DNA of 6,183 nt from Myxococcales bacterium (lineage in GTDB: Bacteria; Myxococcota; Myxococcia; Myxococcales; Myxococcaceae). The notes beneath the pieces were generated by a model that was not told the DNA's origin, did no database searches, and saw only the letters and a program-made list of their open reading frames with translations. This document shows, piece by piece, positions 1 through 5,231 of the stretch. The stretch spans positions 28,275-34,457 of the forward strand of contig PMBV01000246.1 of assembly GCA_003153055.1 (NCBI GenBank), given 5' to 3'. Each line of letters begins with the position of its first letter. The first letter of the stretch is position 1. The translations under genes and the position numbers were made by a program.

Positions 1-379
1 GGGCAAATGGAAGAGCAGCTTCCATCTCGGAGAGGGACCGACGCTTTCCCCCTCACCACCCTCTGGGCGTGTTCCATGGGCTATACGAGGTCGCCACTTT
101 CTCCGAGCGGGCAGGACGGTGCGAGCAGGCCTCGAGCCTGGCCCTTGCGCCACTCGACCGACCGGCGGAGCGGCTCGTGGCGCTCGCTCGTGCCCCCGCC
201 TCGCTCGCAGAGCCCGACGCCCCAGGGCAGTGGGACCAATCATCGAGCCATAGCCCCAACTCGCTCGAGAAGGGCGCTCGGGCACGAAGCGAGACCGCGC
301 CCGATGCGCTTGAGGCAGGCGTTGCCCACCCATAGGACAAAGTCCCATTCCGGCCAGCGCCCAAAGCAGTGCGCACGTC
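1..379. other. No supportable gene (left-edge non-coding stretch)
   Basis: Open frames cross this stretch on both strands, but their translations are Arg/Ala/Ser/Pro-rich with no recognisable motif, as expected of spurious open frames in GC-rich DNA. Several CTCGCTCG-type short repeats occur, including CTCGCTCGTGCCC near 183-195 and an imperfect inverted counterpart near 280-293. No promoter, tRNA or terminator is evident. A frame that could extend the next gene upstream is closed by a TGA at 311-313. A small gene beginning outside the window cannot be excluded. Confidence 0.55.
7..25. repeat. Short perfect inverted repeat (7 bp arms, 5 nt loop)
   Basis: ATGGAAG (7-13) and CTTCCAT (19-25) are perfect reverse complements separated by AGCAG. 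No T-run follows on the + strand, so this does not look like an intrinsic terminator. It could be a protein-binding site or a chance hairpin at the window edge. Nothing adjacent indicates a role. Confidence 0.3.
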
Positions 380-706
380 ATGCAGTTGAACCACGCCCGC
401 GGCGGAAGCGGACCTGCCGGGCTGGGGGGTCGCCAGCAACGCTACCAATGGTTACATCCGGGGGTGAAGGCCATCGTCCAGGCAGTGGCGAGGGCGAAGC
501 TGCCGCTCTACAACAAGACATGGAGAGGCGAGCGACCCGAGCTCACCGCCGACCAGTTCGCCGCGAAGCTCAAGCCGTCGTCCGTCGACGTGAGCAGGCG
601 CCGCACGACGCTCTACTTCAACGACGGGGGCCTCCTCCTCGATCACGTCATCGAGGTCCGGTTGAGCCCTGCGGGCGCCGTGAAGGAGGTCTTGCTCGCG
701 GGCTAA
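380..706 (+). CDS. Small hypothetical protein with DUF2262-like C-terminal domain, possibly truncated
   Basis: The product is 108 residues of unknown function. Residues about 46-108 look like a real domain: LYNKTWR, then LTADQFAAKLKPSSVDV, then LYFNDGGLLLDHVIEVRLS, ending in VLLAG. From memory this follows the DUF2262 pattern (lelyN..W..., t.eeF...L.l.si.v, ..ydDGdlFwGHsI.v......aeIaG). The family usually has a conserved His/Gly pair after the DG motif. Here the 'FWGH' block reads LLLDH, so one position differs while the His is kept. DUF2262 proteins are usually longer, with additional N-terminal sequence. Here the first 40 residues are Gly/Arg-rich and unlike a domain, and an in-frame TGA lies at 311-313. 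ATG 380 has no clear ribosome-binding site; GTG 464 is an alternative start. The gene may be a 5'-truncated relic or a short stand-alone version. The domain call is moderately sure, the function unknown. Confidence 0.5.
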   Translation: MQLNHARGGSGPAGLGGRQQRYQWLHPGVKAIVQAVARAKLPLYNKTWRGERPELTADQFAAKLKPSSVDVSRRRTTLYFNDGGLLLDHVIEVRLSPAGAVKEVLLAG

Positions 707-1088
707 CGGAAGTCCATCTCGGCTCCCACGCCTCGCGGGCCGACTGGCGTGGCGCTCGCCCGGGACGTGCAGCTCAAGGGGGTAGGGCCCTTCGACGTCT
801 TGTTGGGCGAAGCCGTTCGTCGGCCTTCGTCCCTGCGTCCAGGTCATCGGGTTGACGGGCCTTAAGCCTCACCCCTAACGCCCCTGCGAGTGGCAGGTGT
901 CCCACCGCTCATCGCCGAGGCGTACCTGCTGGCCCGCCGGCGCCTGACGCACGCTCCTTCCCGTCGAGCACACGCAGGCTGCACCGGAGAACGAGAACGA
1001 AGCGGGTCGCGGTCGTGGTGTCGGTCGTCGCACTCGCTCGAAGGCACCTCGAGCACCCATCAGGCGACCCAGCTGGGCCTTGGACCCC
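707..1088. other. Non-coding gap between DUF2262-like gene and SDR gene
   Basis: This 382-bp stretch lies between two convergent genes. The open frames here give low-complexity Arg/Ser/Pro-rich peptides with no motif. I looked for a GC-rich hairpin followed by T-runs on either strand, as would suit convergent genes, and found none. A small direct duplication (GAGAAC twice, about 988-999) and GGTCG/GTCGGTCG repeats near 1006-1027 are the only local patterns. I see no RNA gene. Confidence 0.55.
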
Positions 1089-1883
1089 TCATGGCTCCGG
1101 CGGGGAGTTCAGCGCCGCGGCGATGGCTCGCACCACGGACCGCGGAGAGAACCGCACCGACTGGGCCGCCAGCCAGTTGACTGCCCCGTGCACCGAGAGC
1201 ACCTCCCCCTCCATCATCGCGTCGTAGGCCGCCCGCGCGACCTCGTCTGCCTTCGCGATTCCCGGCCGTTGGAAGAGCCGTGAGCGCCCGTTCCCCGACC
1301 GGGCCGCGAACTCGGTAGCCGTGGCCCCGGGGCAGAAGCACGTGACGCTCACCCCGCGGGGCTTGAGCTCGTGGGCCAGCGCCTCCGAGAACGACACCAC
1401 GAAGGCCTTGGTCGCGTAGTACGTCGCCATGAAGGGGCCCGGTTGAAAGCCCGCCGTCGACGCGATGTTGAGGATGCGCCCGTGGCCACGCGCCTGCATG
1501 GGCCTGGCGAAGAGGTGGGTCAGCTTCAGCAGGGCGTTGCAGTTCACCTCGACCATGTCGCCTTCGCCCGAGAGCGGGAGGTCGAGGAACGGCCCATTGG
1601 AGCCGAAGCCCGCGTTGTTGATGAGGAACTCCACGTCGAGCCCCTTCTCGCGCACTCGATCGAAGAGCTGCTGAGGCGCCTCTGGAAGAGAGAGGTCGGC
1701 CGAGAACACATGGACCTCGACCTTCTCTCCGCGGAGCTGCGTCGCGAGGGCCTCGAGACGGGCCGTGTTCCTCGCCACCAGCACCACGTCGTGCCCGTGC
1801 CGGGCAGCCAACCACGCGAGCTGCTCTCCCAGACCCGAAGAGGCTCCTGTCACCAGCGCGACCTGTCGCATTGGACCCATCAT
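1089..1883 (-). CDS. Short-chain dehydrogenase/reductase (SDR, classical type)
   Basis: The product is a cytosolic NAD(P)H-dependent oxidoreductase of 264 residues; the substrate cannot be told from sequence. With the start at 1883 the Rossmann cofactor motif TGASSGLG is at about 12-19. A basic residue, Arg38, ends the second strand (VVLVARN), favouring NADP(H). The acidic SADLS (Asp63) contacts the adenine, and NNAG is at 89-92. The catalytic tetrad is complete: Asn114 (EVNCN), Ser142 (NIAST), Tyr155 and Lys159 (YYATK). CPG follows at about 184-186. Length and order match the COG0300/DltE-like SDRs with an extended C-terminus. Possible starts are TTG 1892, ATG 1883, ATG 1880 and ATG 1871. 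None has a strong ribosome-binding site; ATG 1871 gives MRQVALVTG, the usual distance from the first strand, so the true start may be 9-12 bases inside. It is divergent from the response regulator gene and apparently monocistronic. Family assignment is very secure, the specific reaction unknown. Confidence 0.93.
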   Translation of the reverse strand: MMGPMRQVALVTGASSGLGEQLAWLAARHGHDVVLVARNTARLEALATQLRGEKVEVHVFSADLSLPEAPQQLFDRVREKGLDVEFLINNAGFGSNGPFLDLPLSGEGDMVEVNCNALLKLTHLFARPMQARGHGRILNIASTAGFQPGPFMATYYATKAFVVSFSEALAHELKPRGVSVTCFCPGATATEFAARSGNGRSRLFQRPGIAKADEVARAAYDAMMEGEVLSVHGAVNWLAAQSVRFSPRSVVRAIAAALNSPPEP

Positions 1884-1947
1884 ACCGAGCAAGTGTGGGC
1901 GTGAGTGGGCGCGATTTCAGTGGAAGTGTGGTAGCCCTCGGAGCCGC
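1884..1947. promoter_or_regulatory. Short divergent intergenic region (SDR / response regulator)
   Basis: Only 64 bp separate the two divergent starts, so promoters for both genes must overlap here or lie inside the coding regions. GGAG at 1940-1943, four bases before ATG 1948, is a plausible though close ribosome-binding site and supports that start for the regulator. A single TTTCAG half-site (1915-1920) matches the half-site of the palindromes found downstream of the regulator gene but lacks the second arm. No convincing sigma70 or sigma54 promoter is visible. Confidence 0.4.
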
Positions 1948-3360
1948 ATGGCCGATATGCCAGCCACTGGGCTCCGGGGGCGAATTCTCGTCGTTGACGA
2001 CCAGCGCAACATGCGAACGACGACTGCTCTCTTGCTGAGGGCGGAGGGCTACACCGTCGAGGAGTCCGCGTCGGGCGAAGAAGCGCTCGCCCTGCTCGGG
2101 CATCACCCCGTCGACTTGCTCCTGACCGATTTGAAGATGGAGCCGATGGACGGGCTCACGTTGATCAAGCGGGTCCGCGAGGTGGCGGCCCGAACTCGCA
2201 TCATCGTGATGACCGCCTACGGGAGCATCGAGACCGCGGTCGAGGCCATGCGGCGGGGCGCCTACGACTACCTCCAGAAGCCCTTCAAGGACGGAGAGCT
2301 CGCTTTTCGCGTGAAGAACGCCCTCGAGCGGGTGCGCCTGGAAGAGACCGTCGACCTCCTCGCCGGTGAGTTCGCCCAGCGCCACGGCCTCCACTCGCTG
2401 GTGGGCAAGTCACAGGCCATGCGCGATCTGACCGCTCGAATCTCGCGGGTGGCTCCGAGCAACGCCACCGTGCTCGTGCAGGGCGAGTCGGGCACCGGCA
2501 AGGAGCTGGTGGCCCGAGCCATTCACGCCCTCTCGACGCGGAGCCAGCACCCCTTCGTGCCCGTCAACTGCGCGGCCATCACCGAGTCGCTCCTCGAGTC
2601 GGAGCTGTTCGGGCACGCCCGGGGTGCCTTCACCGGCGCGGTCAAGACGCGGCGGGGCCTGTTCGAGGAAGCCCACGGAGGGAGCATCTTCATCGACGAG
2701 GTGACCGAGACGACCCCGGCCTTCCAGTCGAAGCTGCTCCGAGTGCTCCAGGAGGGTGAGATTCGCAGGGTTGGCGAGAACGTTTCGCTGAGCGTCGACG
2801 TGCGCACGGTGGCCGCCACCAACCGCGACATCGAGAACGAGGTCAACGACCGTCGCTTCCGCCAAGACCTGTTCTACCGGCTGGCGGTGGTGACCCTGTT
2901 GATTCCCCCGCTTCGTGACCGCCTAGAAGATGTGCCCCAGCTCGCCCAGCACTTCCTCCAGAAGGCCAATCAGCGCAACCGCCGGCCCCGCACCCTCACT
3001 CGGGCCGCCATCGAGCGCCTGCAGACCCACAGCTTCCCGGGGAACGTGCGCGAGCTCGAGAACCTGGTGGAGCAGGCCGCTGCCCTGGCCGAGACCGACG
3101 AGCTGGGCCCCGACGACTTTCCCCTTCGGAACCGGCGGGCCTCGGGCGAGCTCCCTTCGCTCAATGCCCCCGGCCCAGTGCGCAGCCTGGCCGACGCGGT
3201 CACCGATGCCGAGCGCCGAACCATCGCCGCCGCCCTCGAGCAGCACCCCGCCGATCTCCCTCGAGTTGCTGATGTTCTGGGCGTTTCGGCCACGACCCTG
3301 TGGCGCAAGATGAAGCGCCTGGGCCTCAAGACGACTGGGGAAGATCCTCGAGTCGACTGA
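1948..3360 (+). CDS. NtrC-family sigma54-dependent response regulator (enhancer-binding protein)
   Basis: The product is a 470-residue two-component transcription activator of the classic three-domain form. The receiver domain (about 12-125) has acidic pocket Asp17/Asp18, phospho-acceptor Asp61 (LLLTDLKM), Thr89 (VMTA) and Lys111 (QKPF). The AAA+ sigma54-interaction domain (about 150-378) has Walker A GESGTGKE (179-186), the sigma54-contacting loop GAFTGA intact at 226-231, Walker B GGSIFIDE (244-251), sensor I around VAATNRD (288-294), arginine-finger region RFRQDLFYRL (303-312) and sensor II FPGNVRELEN (363-372). A Fis-type helix-turn-helix lies at about 420-461 (ADVLGVSATTLWRKMKRLGL). All features needed to activate sigma54 polymerase are present, so it should be functional. 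The same frame is open upstream to 1765 but runs across the SDR gene. ATG 1948, with GGAG just before it, directly precedes the receiver fold and is preferred. No histidine kinase gene is adjacent. Twin palindromes and a sigma54 promoter lie right after its stop, suggesting a local target. Confidence 0.96.
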   Translation: MADMPATGLRGRILVVDDQRNMRTTTALLLRAEGYTVEESASGEEALALLGHHPVDLLLTDLKMEPMDGLTLIKRVREVAARTRIIVMTAYGSIETAVEAMRRGAYDYLQKPFKDGELAFRVKNALERVRLEETVDLLAGEFAQRHGLHSLVGKSQAMRDLTARISRVAPSNATVLVQGESGTGKELVARAIHALSTRSQHPFVPVNCAAITESLLESELFGHARGAFTGAVKTRRGLFEEAHGGSIFIDEVTETTPAFQSKLLRVLQEGEIRRVGENVSLSVDVRTVAATNRDIENEVNDRRFRQDLFYRLAVVTLLIPPLRDRLEDVPQLAQHFLQKANQRNRRPRTLTRAAIERLQTHSFPGNVRELENLVEQAAALAETDELGPDDFPLRNRRASGELPSLNAPGPVRSLADAVTDAERRTIAAALEQHPADLPRVADVLGVSATTLWRKMKRLGLKTTGEDPRVD

Positions 3361-3365
3361 GTCGG

Positions 3366-3387
3366 CCCATTTCAGGTCTGAAATGGG
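3366..3387. promoter_or_regulatory. Palindrome 1: candidate enhancer (UAS) for the sigma54 activator
   Basis: CCCATTTCAG (3366-3375) and CTGAAATGGG (3378-3387) are perfect reverse complements separated by GT. The core TTTCAGGTCTGAAA (3370-3383) recurs at 3393-3406. The site begins six bases after the regulator's stop codon. Its centre is about 107 bp before the predicted sRNA start, a normal distance for an activator of sigma54 promoters. Dyad symmetry fits a dimeric Fis-type HTH. It could instead fold in RNA as a 9-bp stem with a GGTC loop at the end of the regulator mRNA, but there is no T-run and the repetition favours a DNA site. Confidence 0.65.
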
Positions 3388-3392
3388 TGCGC

Positions 3393-3406
3393 TTTCATGC
3401 CTGAAA
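3393..3406. promoter_or_regulatory. Palindrome 2: second candidate enhancer site
   Basis: TTTCATGCCTGAAA shares the TTTCA-N4-TGAAA pattern of palindrome 1 and differs from a TTTCAG-N2-CTGAAA consensus at one base. The two centres are 23 bp apart, roughly two helical turns, so two dimers could sit on about the same DNA face. The centre is about 84 bp before the predicted sRNA start. Paired sites of this kind are typical upstream activating sequences of NtrC-family proteins. That the adjacent regulator binds here is inference. Confidence 0.62.
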
Positions 3407-3457
3407 CGAAATGCCGTTTGTCACGCGCAACCATCTGGAATGACACAAAGCAGTGGC

Positions 3458-3473
3458 TGGCACGGCATTCGCT
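3458..3473 (+). promoter_or_regulatory. Sigma54 (-24/-12) promoter
   Basis: TGGCACGGCATTCGCT matches the sigma54 consensus TGGCACG-N4-TTGCT at all but one conserved base (TCGC for TTGC). The invariant GG (3459-3460) and GC (3471-3472) are separated by exactly ten bases, and the base before the motif is the favoured pyrimidine. Transcription would start on the + strand near 3484. No gene for a protein follows on this strand: the next downstream gene, nuoN, is on the opposite strand. The promoter therefore points at the short RNA unit ending at the 3553-3603 hairpin. Confidence 0.82.
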
Positions 3474-3483
3474 ATAGGAAGAG

Positions 3484-3603
3484 TACAGCAGGTGACTACG
3501 GTTGAAGGCGGTTCCCCCCCACCACTTCCGCCCCTCGCCTTGCTGTTCGTTTAAAAGAAGACCCGCGGCCCGATGCATCTGCGTCGGGCCGCCTTCTTCT
3601 TTT
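3484..3603 (+). ncRNA. Predicted sigma54-dependent small RNA, about 120 nt (possible Pxr-type myxobacterial sRNA)
   Basis: The 5' end is predicted about 12 nt after the GC of the sigma54 promoter and the 3' end at the T-run of the hairpin at 3553-3603. No credible ORF fits: the only open frame begins with TTG at 3502 without a ribosome-binding site and runs straight through the terminator. Visible folding: ACAGCA (3485-3490) pairs with TGCTGT (3541-3546), closing a domain. Inside it GGCGG (3507-3511) can pair with CCGCC (3528-3532), or AAGGCG (3505-3510) with CGCCTT (3536-3541). A run of seven C (3514-3520) stays in the loop of the first option and could pair with G-rich ribosome-binding sites. 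The terminator hairpin makes the 3' domain. Location after a sigma54 response regulator, the size and the presumed host recall Pxr, the Myxococcus xanthus sRNA that blocks fruiting-body development when nutrients are present. That identity is from memory of its general properties, not an alignment. If it is not Pxr, it is still a well-delimited sRNA candidate. Confidence 0.7.
3553..3603. terminator. Bidirectional intrinsic terminator (sRNA on +, nuo operon on -)
   Basis: GCGGCCCGA (3565-3573) pairs perfectly with TCGGGCCGC (3584-3592). The stem can continue inward through T-G, G-C and C-G pairs to an ATCT tetraloop (3577-3580). Flanking arms AAAAGAAG (3553-3560) and CTTCTTTT (3596-3603) are also complementary, giving pyrimidine/T-rich tails on both strands. 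On the + strand it would end the sRNA; on the - strand it lies 75 bp after the nuoN stop and would end the nuo transcript. The tails contain interspersed C, so termination need not be complete. Confidence 0.85.
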
Positions 3604-3618
3604 GCGGGGTCTGACGGC

Positions 3619-3659
3619 GCTGCCGGCCCAACCGCTCCATCGGAGCCGGCGGGCGCAGC
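3619..3659. other. Imperfect stem-loop in nuoN 3' untranslated region
   Basis: GCTGC (3619-3623) can pair with GCAGC (3655-3659), GCCC (3626-3629) with GGGC (3651-3654), and GCTCC (3634-3638) with GGAGC (3642-3646) around an ATC loop, with small bulges. It lies between the nuoN stop and the terminator, without a T-run of its own. It may protect the nuo mRNA 3' end or be a by-product of GC-richness. Confidence 0.35.
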
Positions 3660-3677
3660 AGGCACACCGGGAGCGGT

Positions 3678-5231
3678 TCAGCCGCCGAAGACCATGCCGA
3701 GGCGAGAGAACCAGGTGGTGATGGGGCCGGGCATGATGCCCAGCACCACCACCGCGACGGCCGAGAGCCCCAGGGCGAGCTCGGTCGACCAGTAGCGGAA
3801 GCTGGGGGTTGCCTCGGCGGGCGCGGGCCGCATGTACATGTACACCACCACGCGGAGGTAGAAGTACACGCCGACCACGCTGGCGAGGATGCCCACCACC
3901 GCGAGGCCCAGCATCCCCGCGTCGACCGCGGCACCGAAGAGGAGCAGCTTCCCCAGGAAGCCGACGGTGGGCGGCACGCCAGCTAGGGACAGCATGAAGG
4001 CGGCCATGGCCGCGGCCCACCCCGGGTGACGCTGAGCCAGGCCAGCGAGCTTCTCGAGGTCCCACGTGTTGGCGCGGGTCTCATCTTCCCTGCGCTCGAT
4101 GGCGCCCAGAGTGCCAAAGGCCCCGATGGAGGTGACGGTGTAGCCGAGCAGGTAGAAGAGGATGCCGCGGTACACGTCGGAGGTGATGTTGGGCGGCGCG
4201 CCGAGCAGGGGCGACGCGGCCAGCACCCCAGCGGCGTGGGTGCCCTGGGCCGGGGCGAACAGCGCGGCGACGCCGAGCAGCAAATACCCGGCGTGAGCGA
4301 CCGACGAGTAGGCGAGCATGCGCTTGACGCTGCGCTGGGGCAGGGCGAGCAGATTGCCTCCCACCATGGTCAACAGGGCCAGCACGCTGAAGACGGTGTA
4401 GGGCACCTCGGGGTCGAGGCCCTTGCTGATGAAGAGGAAGGTGCGAATCATCGCCACGAAGGCCGCGGCCTTCACGCCGACGCTCATCAACGCCGTCACC
4501 GGGGTCGGGGCACCCTCGTAGACGTCTGGGGTCCACATGTGGAAAGGCACCGCGGCCACCTTGAAGGCGAACCCGGCCACCACCAGACCGAAGCCGGCGT
4601 AGACCAGCCCAGGGGTCGCCCGCACCGCCTCGGGGAGCGCCTGCCCCAGCGCCACCAGGTTGGTGGTGCCAGCCGCGCCGTAGAGGAGCGCCGAGCCGTA
4701 GAGCAGGAGGGATGAAGCGAAGGCCCCGAGGATGAAGTACTTGAAGCCCGCCTCCGAAGGCCGAGGCCCGCGGCGGAGGTAGGCGGTCAGCGCGTAGGTG
4801 CTGATGGACATCACCTCGAGGCTGACGAAGAGGGTGATGAGCTCGGCCGAGAGCGCGAGCAGCGACATGCCCGCCGACGAGAAGAGCACCAGGGCGTAGA
4901 ACTCGCCGCGCTCGGCGTTGCGGTGCTTGAGGAAGCCCGAGGCGAGGAGCACGGCGAGCGCGGTGCCCACGCAGACCATCATCGTCAGGTAGCTCGAGAA
5001 GGGGTCCAAGACGGCATAGCCCTGCAGCACGGTGCGCGCCGGCTCGCTGGCGTTGCGCAGCGCCACGATGCCCGCGGCGACCGAGACCACGACGGCAACC
5101 AGCGCCTGGTAGGTGCGGTTGGACGTGGCCAGGAAGACCTCGGTCAACATCAAGGCGATGGCCCCCAAGGAGAGGAGTATCGCCGGGAGCACCGGGAGGA
5201 GATCAATCGAGGTGAGAATGGGGATGTTCAC
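3678..5231 (-). CDS. nuoN: NADH-quinone oxidoreductase subunit N (complex I)
   Basis: This is an antiporter-like, proton-pumping membrane subunit of respiratory complex I, which couples NADH oxidation and quinone reduction to proton export across the inner membrane. The 517 residues are almost wholly hydrophobic helices, about 14 as in the family, against about 485 in E. coli. Charged residues of the proton channel are in place: Glu139 (SLEVMS), Lys224 (FKVAAVPFHMWTPD), Lys254 (VGVKAA), His313 (YSSVAHAGY) and Lys428 (GFLGKLLLF), which I equate with E. coli Glu133, Lys217, Lys247 and Lys395. The signature TPDVYEGAPTPVTA is at 234-247. The stretch about 323-352 (ALFAPAQG...GAPPNITSD) between helices is a likely insertion accounting for extra length. 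The start is GTG 5231, overlapping the nuoM stop as GTGA, with GAGGTC seven bases upstream. It is the last gene of the operon, followed by the terminator at 3553-3603. Confidence 0.97.
   Translation of the reverse strand: MNIPILTSIDLLPVLPAILLSLGAIALMLTEVFLATSNRTYQALVAVVVSVAAGIVALRNASEPARTVLQGYAVLDPFSSYLTMMVCVGTALAVLLASGFLKHRNAERGEFYALVLFSSAGMSLLALSAELITLFVSLEVMSISTYALTAYLRRGPRPSEAGFKYFILGAFASSLLLYGSALLYGAAGTTNLVALGQALPEAVRATPGLVYAGFGLVVAGFAFKVAAVPFHMWTPDVYEGAPTPVTALMSVGVKAAAFVAMIRTFLFISKGLDPEVPYTVFSVLALLTMVGGNLLALPQRSVKRMLAYSSVAHAGYLLLGVAALFAPAQGTHAAGVLAASPLLGAPPNITSDVYRGILFYLLGYTVTSIGAFGTLGAIERREDETRANTWDLEKLAGLAQRHPGWAAAMAAFMLSLAGVPPTVGFLGKLLLFGAAVDAGMLGLAVVGILASVVGVYFYLRVVVYMYMRPAPAEATPSFRYWSTELALGLSAVAVVVLGIMPGPITTWFSRLGMVFGG

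Noticed and set aside
183..293. CTCGCTCG repeats and inverted copy as a mobile-element end or CRISPR-like array
   Set aside because: Copies are short, irregularly spaced and imperfect; no transposase, spacers or target duplication.
69..335. 88-codon + strand open frame and the opposing 53-448 - strand frame
   Set aside because: Low-complexity products, no recognisable family, no clear ribosome-binding site.
7..855. Long + strand open frame of 282 codons across the left region
   Set aside because: Translation is Arg/Ser/Pro-rich with no motif and it overlaps the more protein-like DUF2262 frame. It is a GC-rich open-frame artefact.
1915..1920. TTTCAG as a regulator autoregulatory site
   Set aside because: Only one arm is present; TGAAA is missing at the required distance, so it may be chance.
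1765..1947. N-terminal extension of the response regulator back to an ATG at 1765
   Set aside because: The 61 extra residues overlap the SDR gene antisense and precede the receiver fold; ATG 1948 with GGAG is a better start.
1060..2394. 444-codon - strand open frame spanning the SDR and the first third of the regulator
   Set aside because: It runs antisense to the regulator and in a shifted frame through the SDR, both of which have full catalytic motifs.
3404..3419. AAACG/CGTTT dyad as a third enhancer site
   Set aside because: Arms are only 5 bp, differ from the TTTCA-N4-TGAAA pattern and overlap palindrome 2.
3502..3795. 97-codon + strand open frame from TTG 3502 as a sigma54-driven peptide
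   Set aside because: No ribosome-binding site, reads through the terminator and then antisense to nuoN; the transcript is better explained as non-coding.
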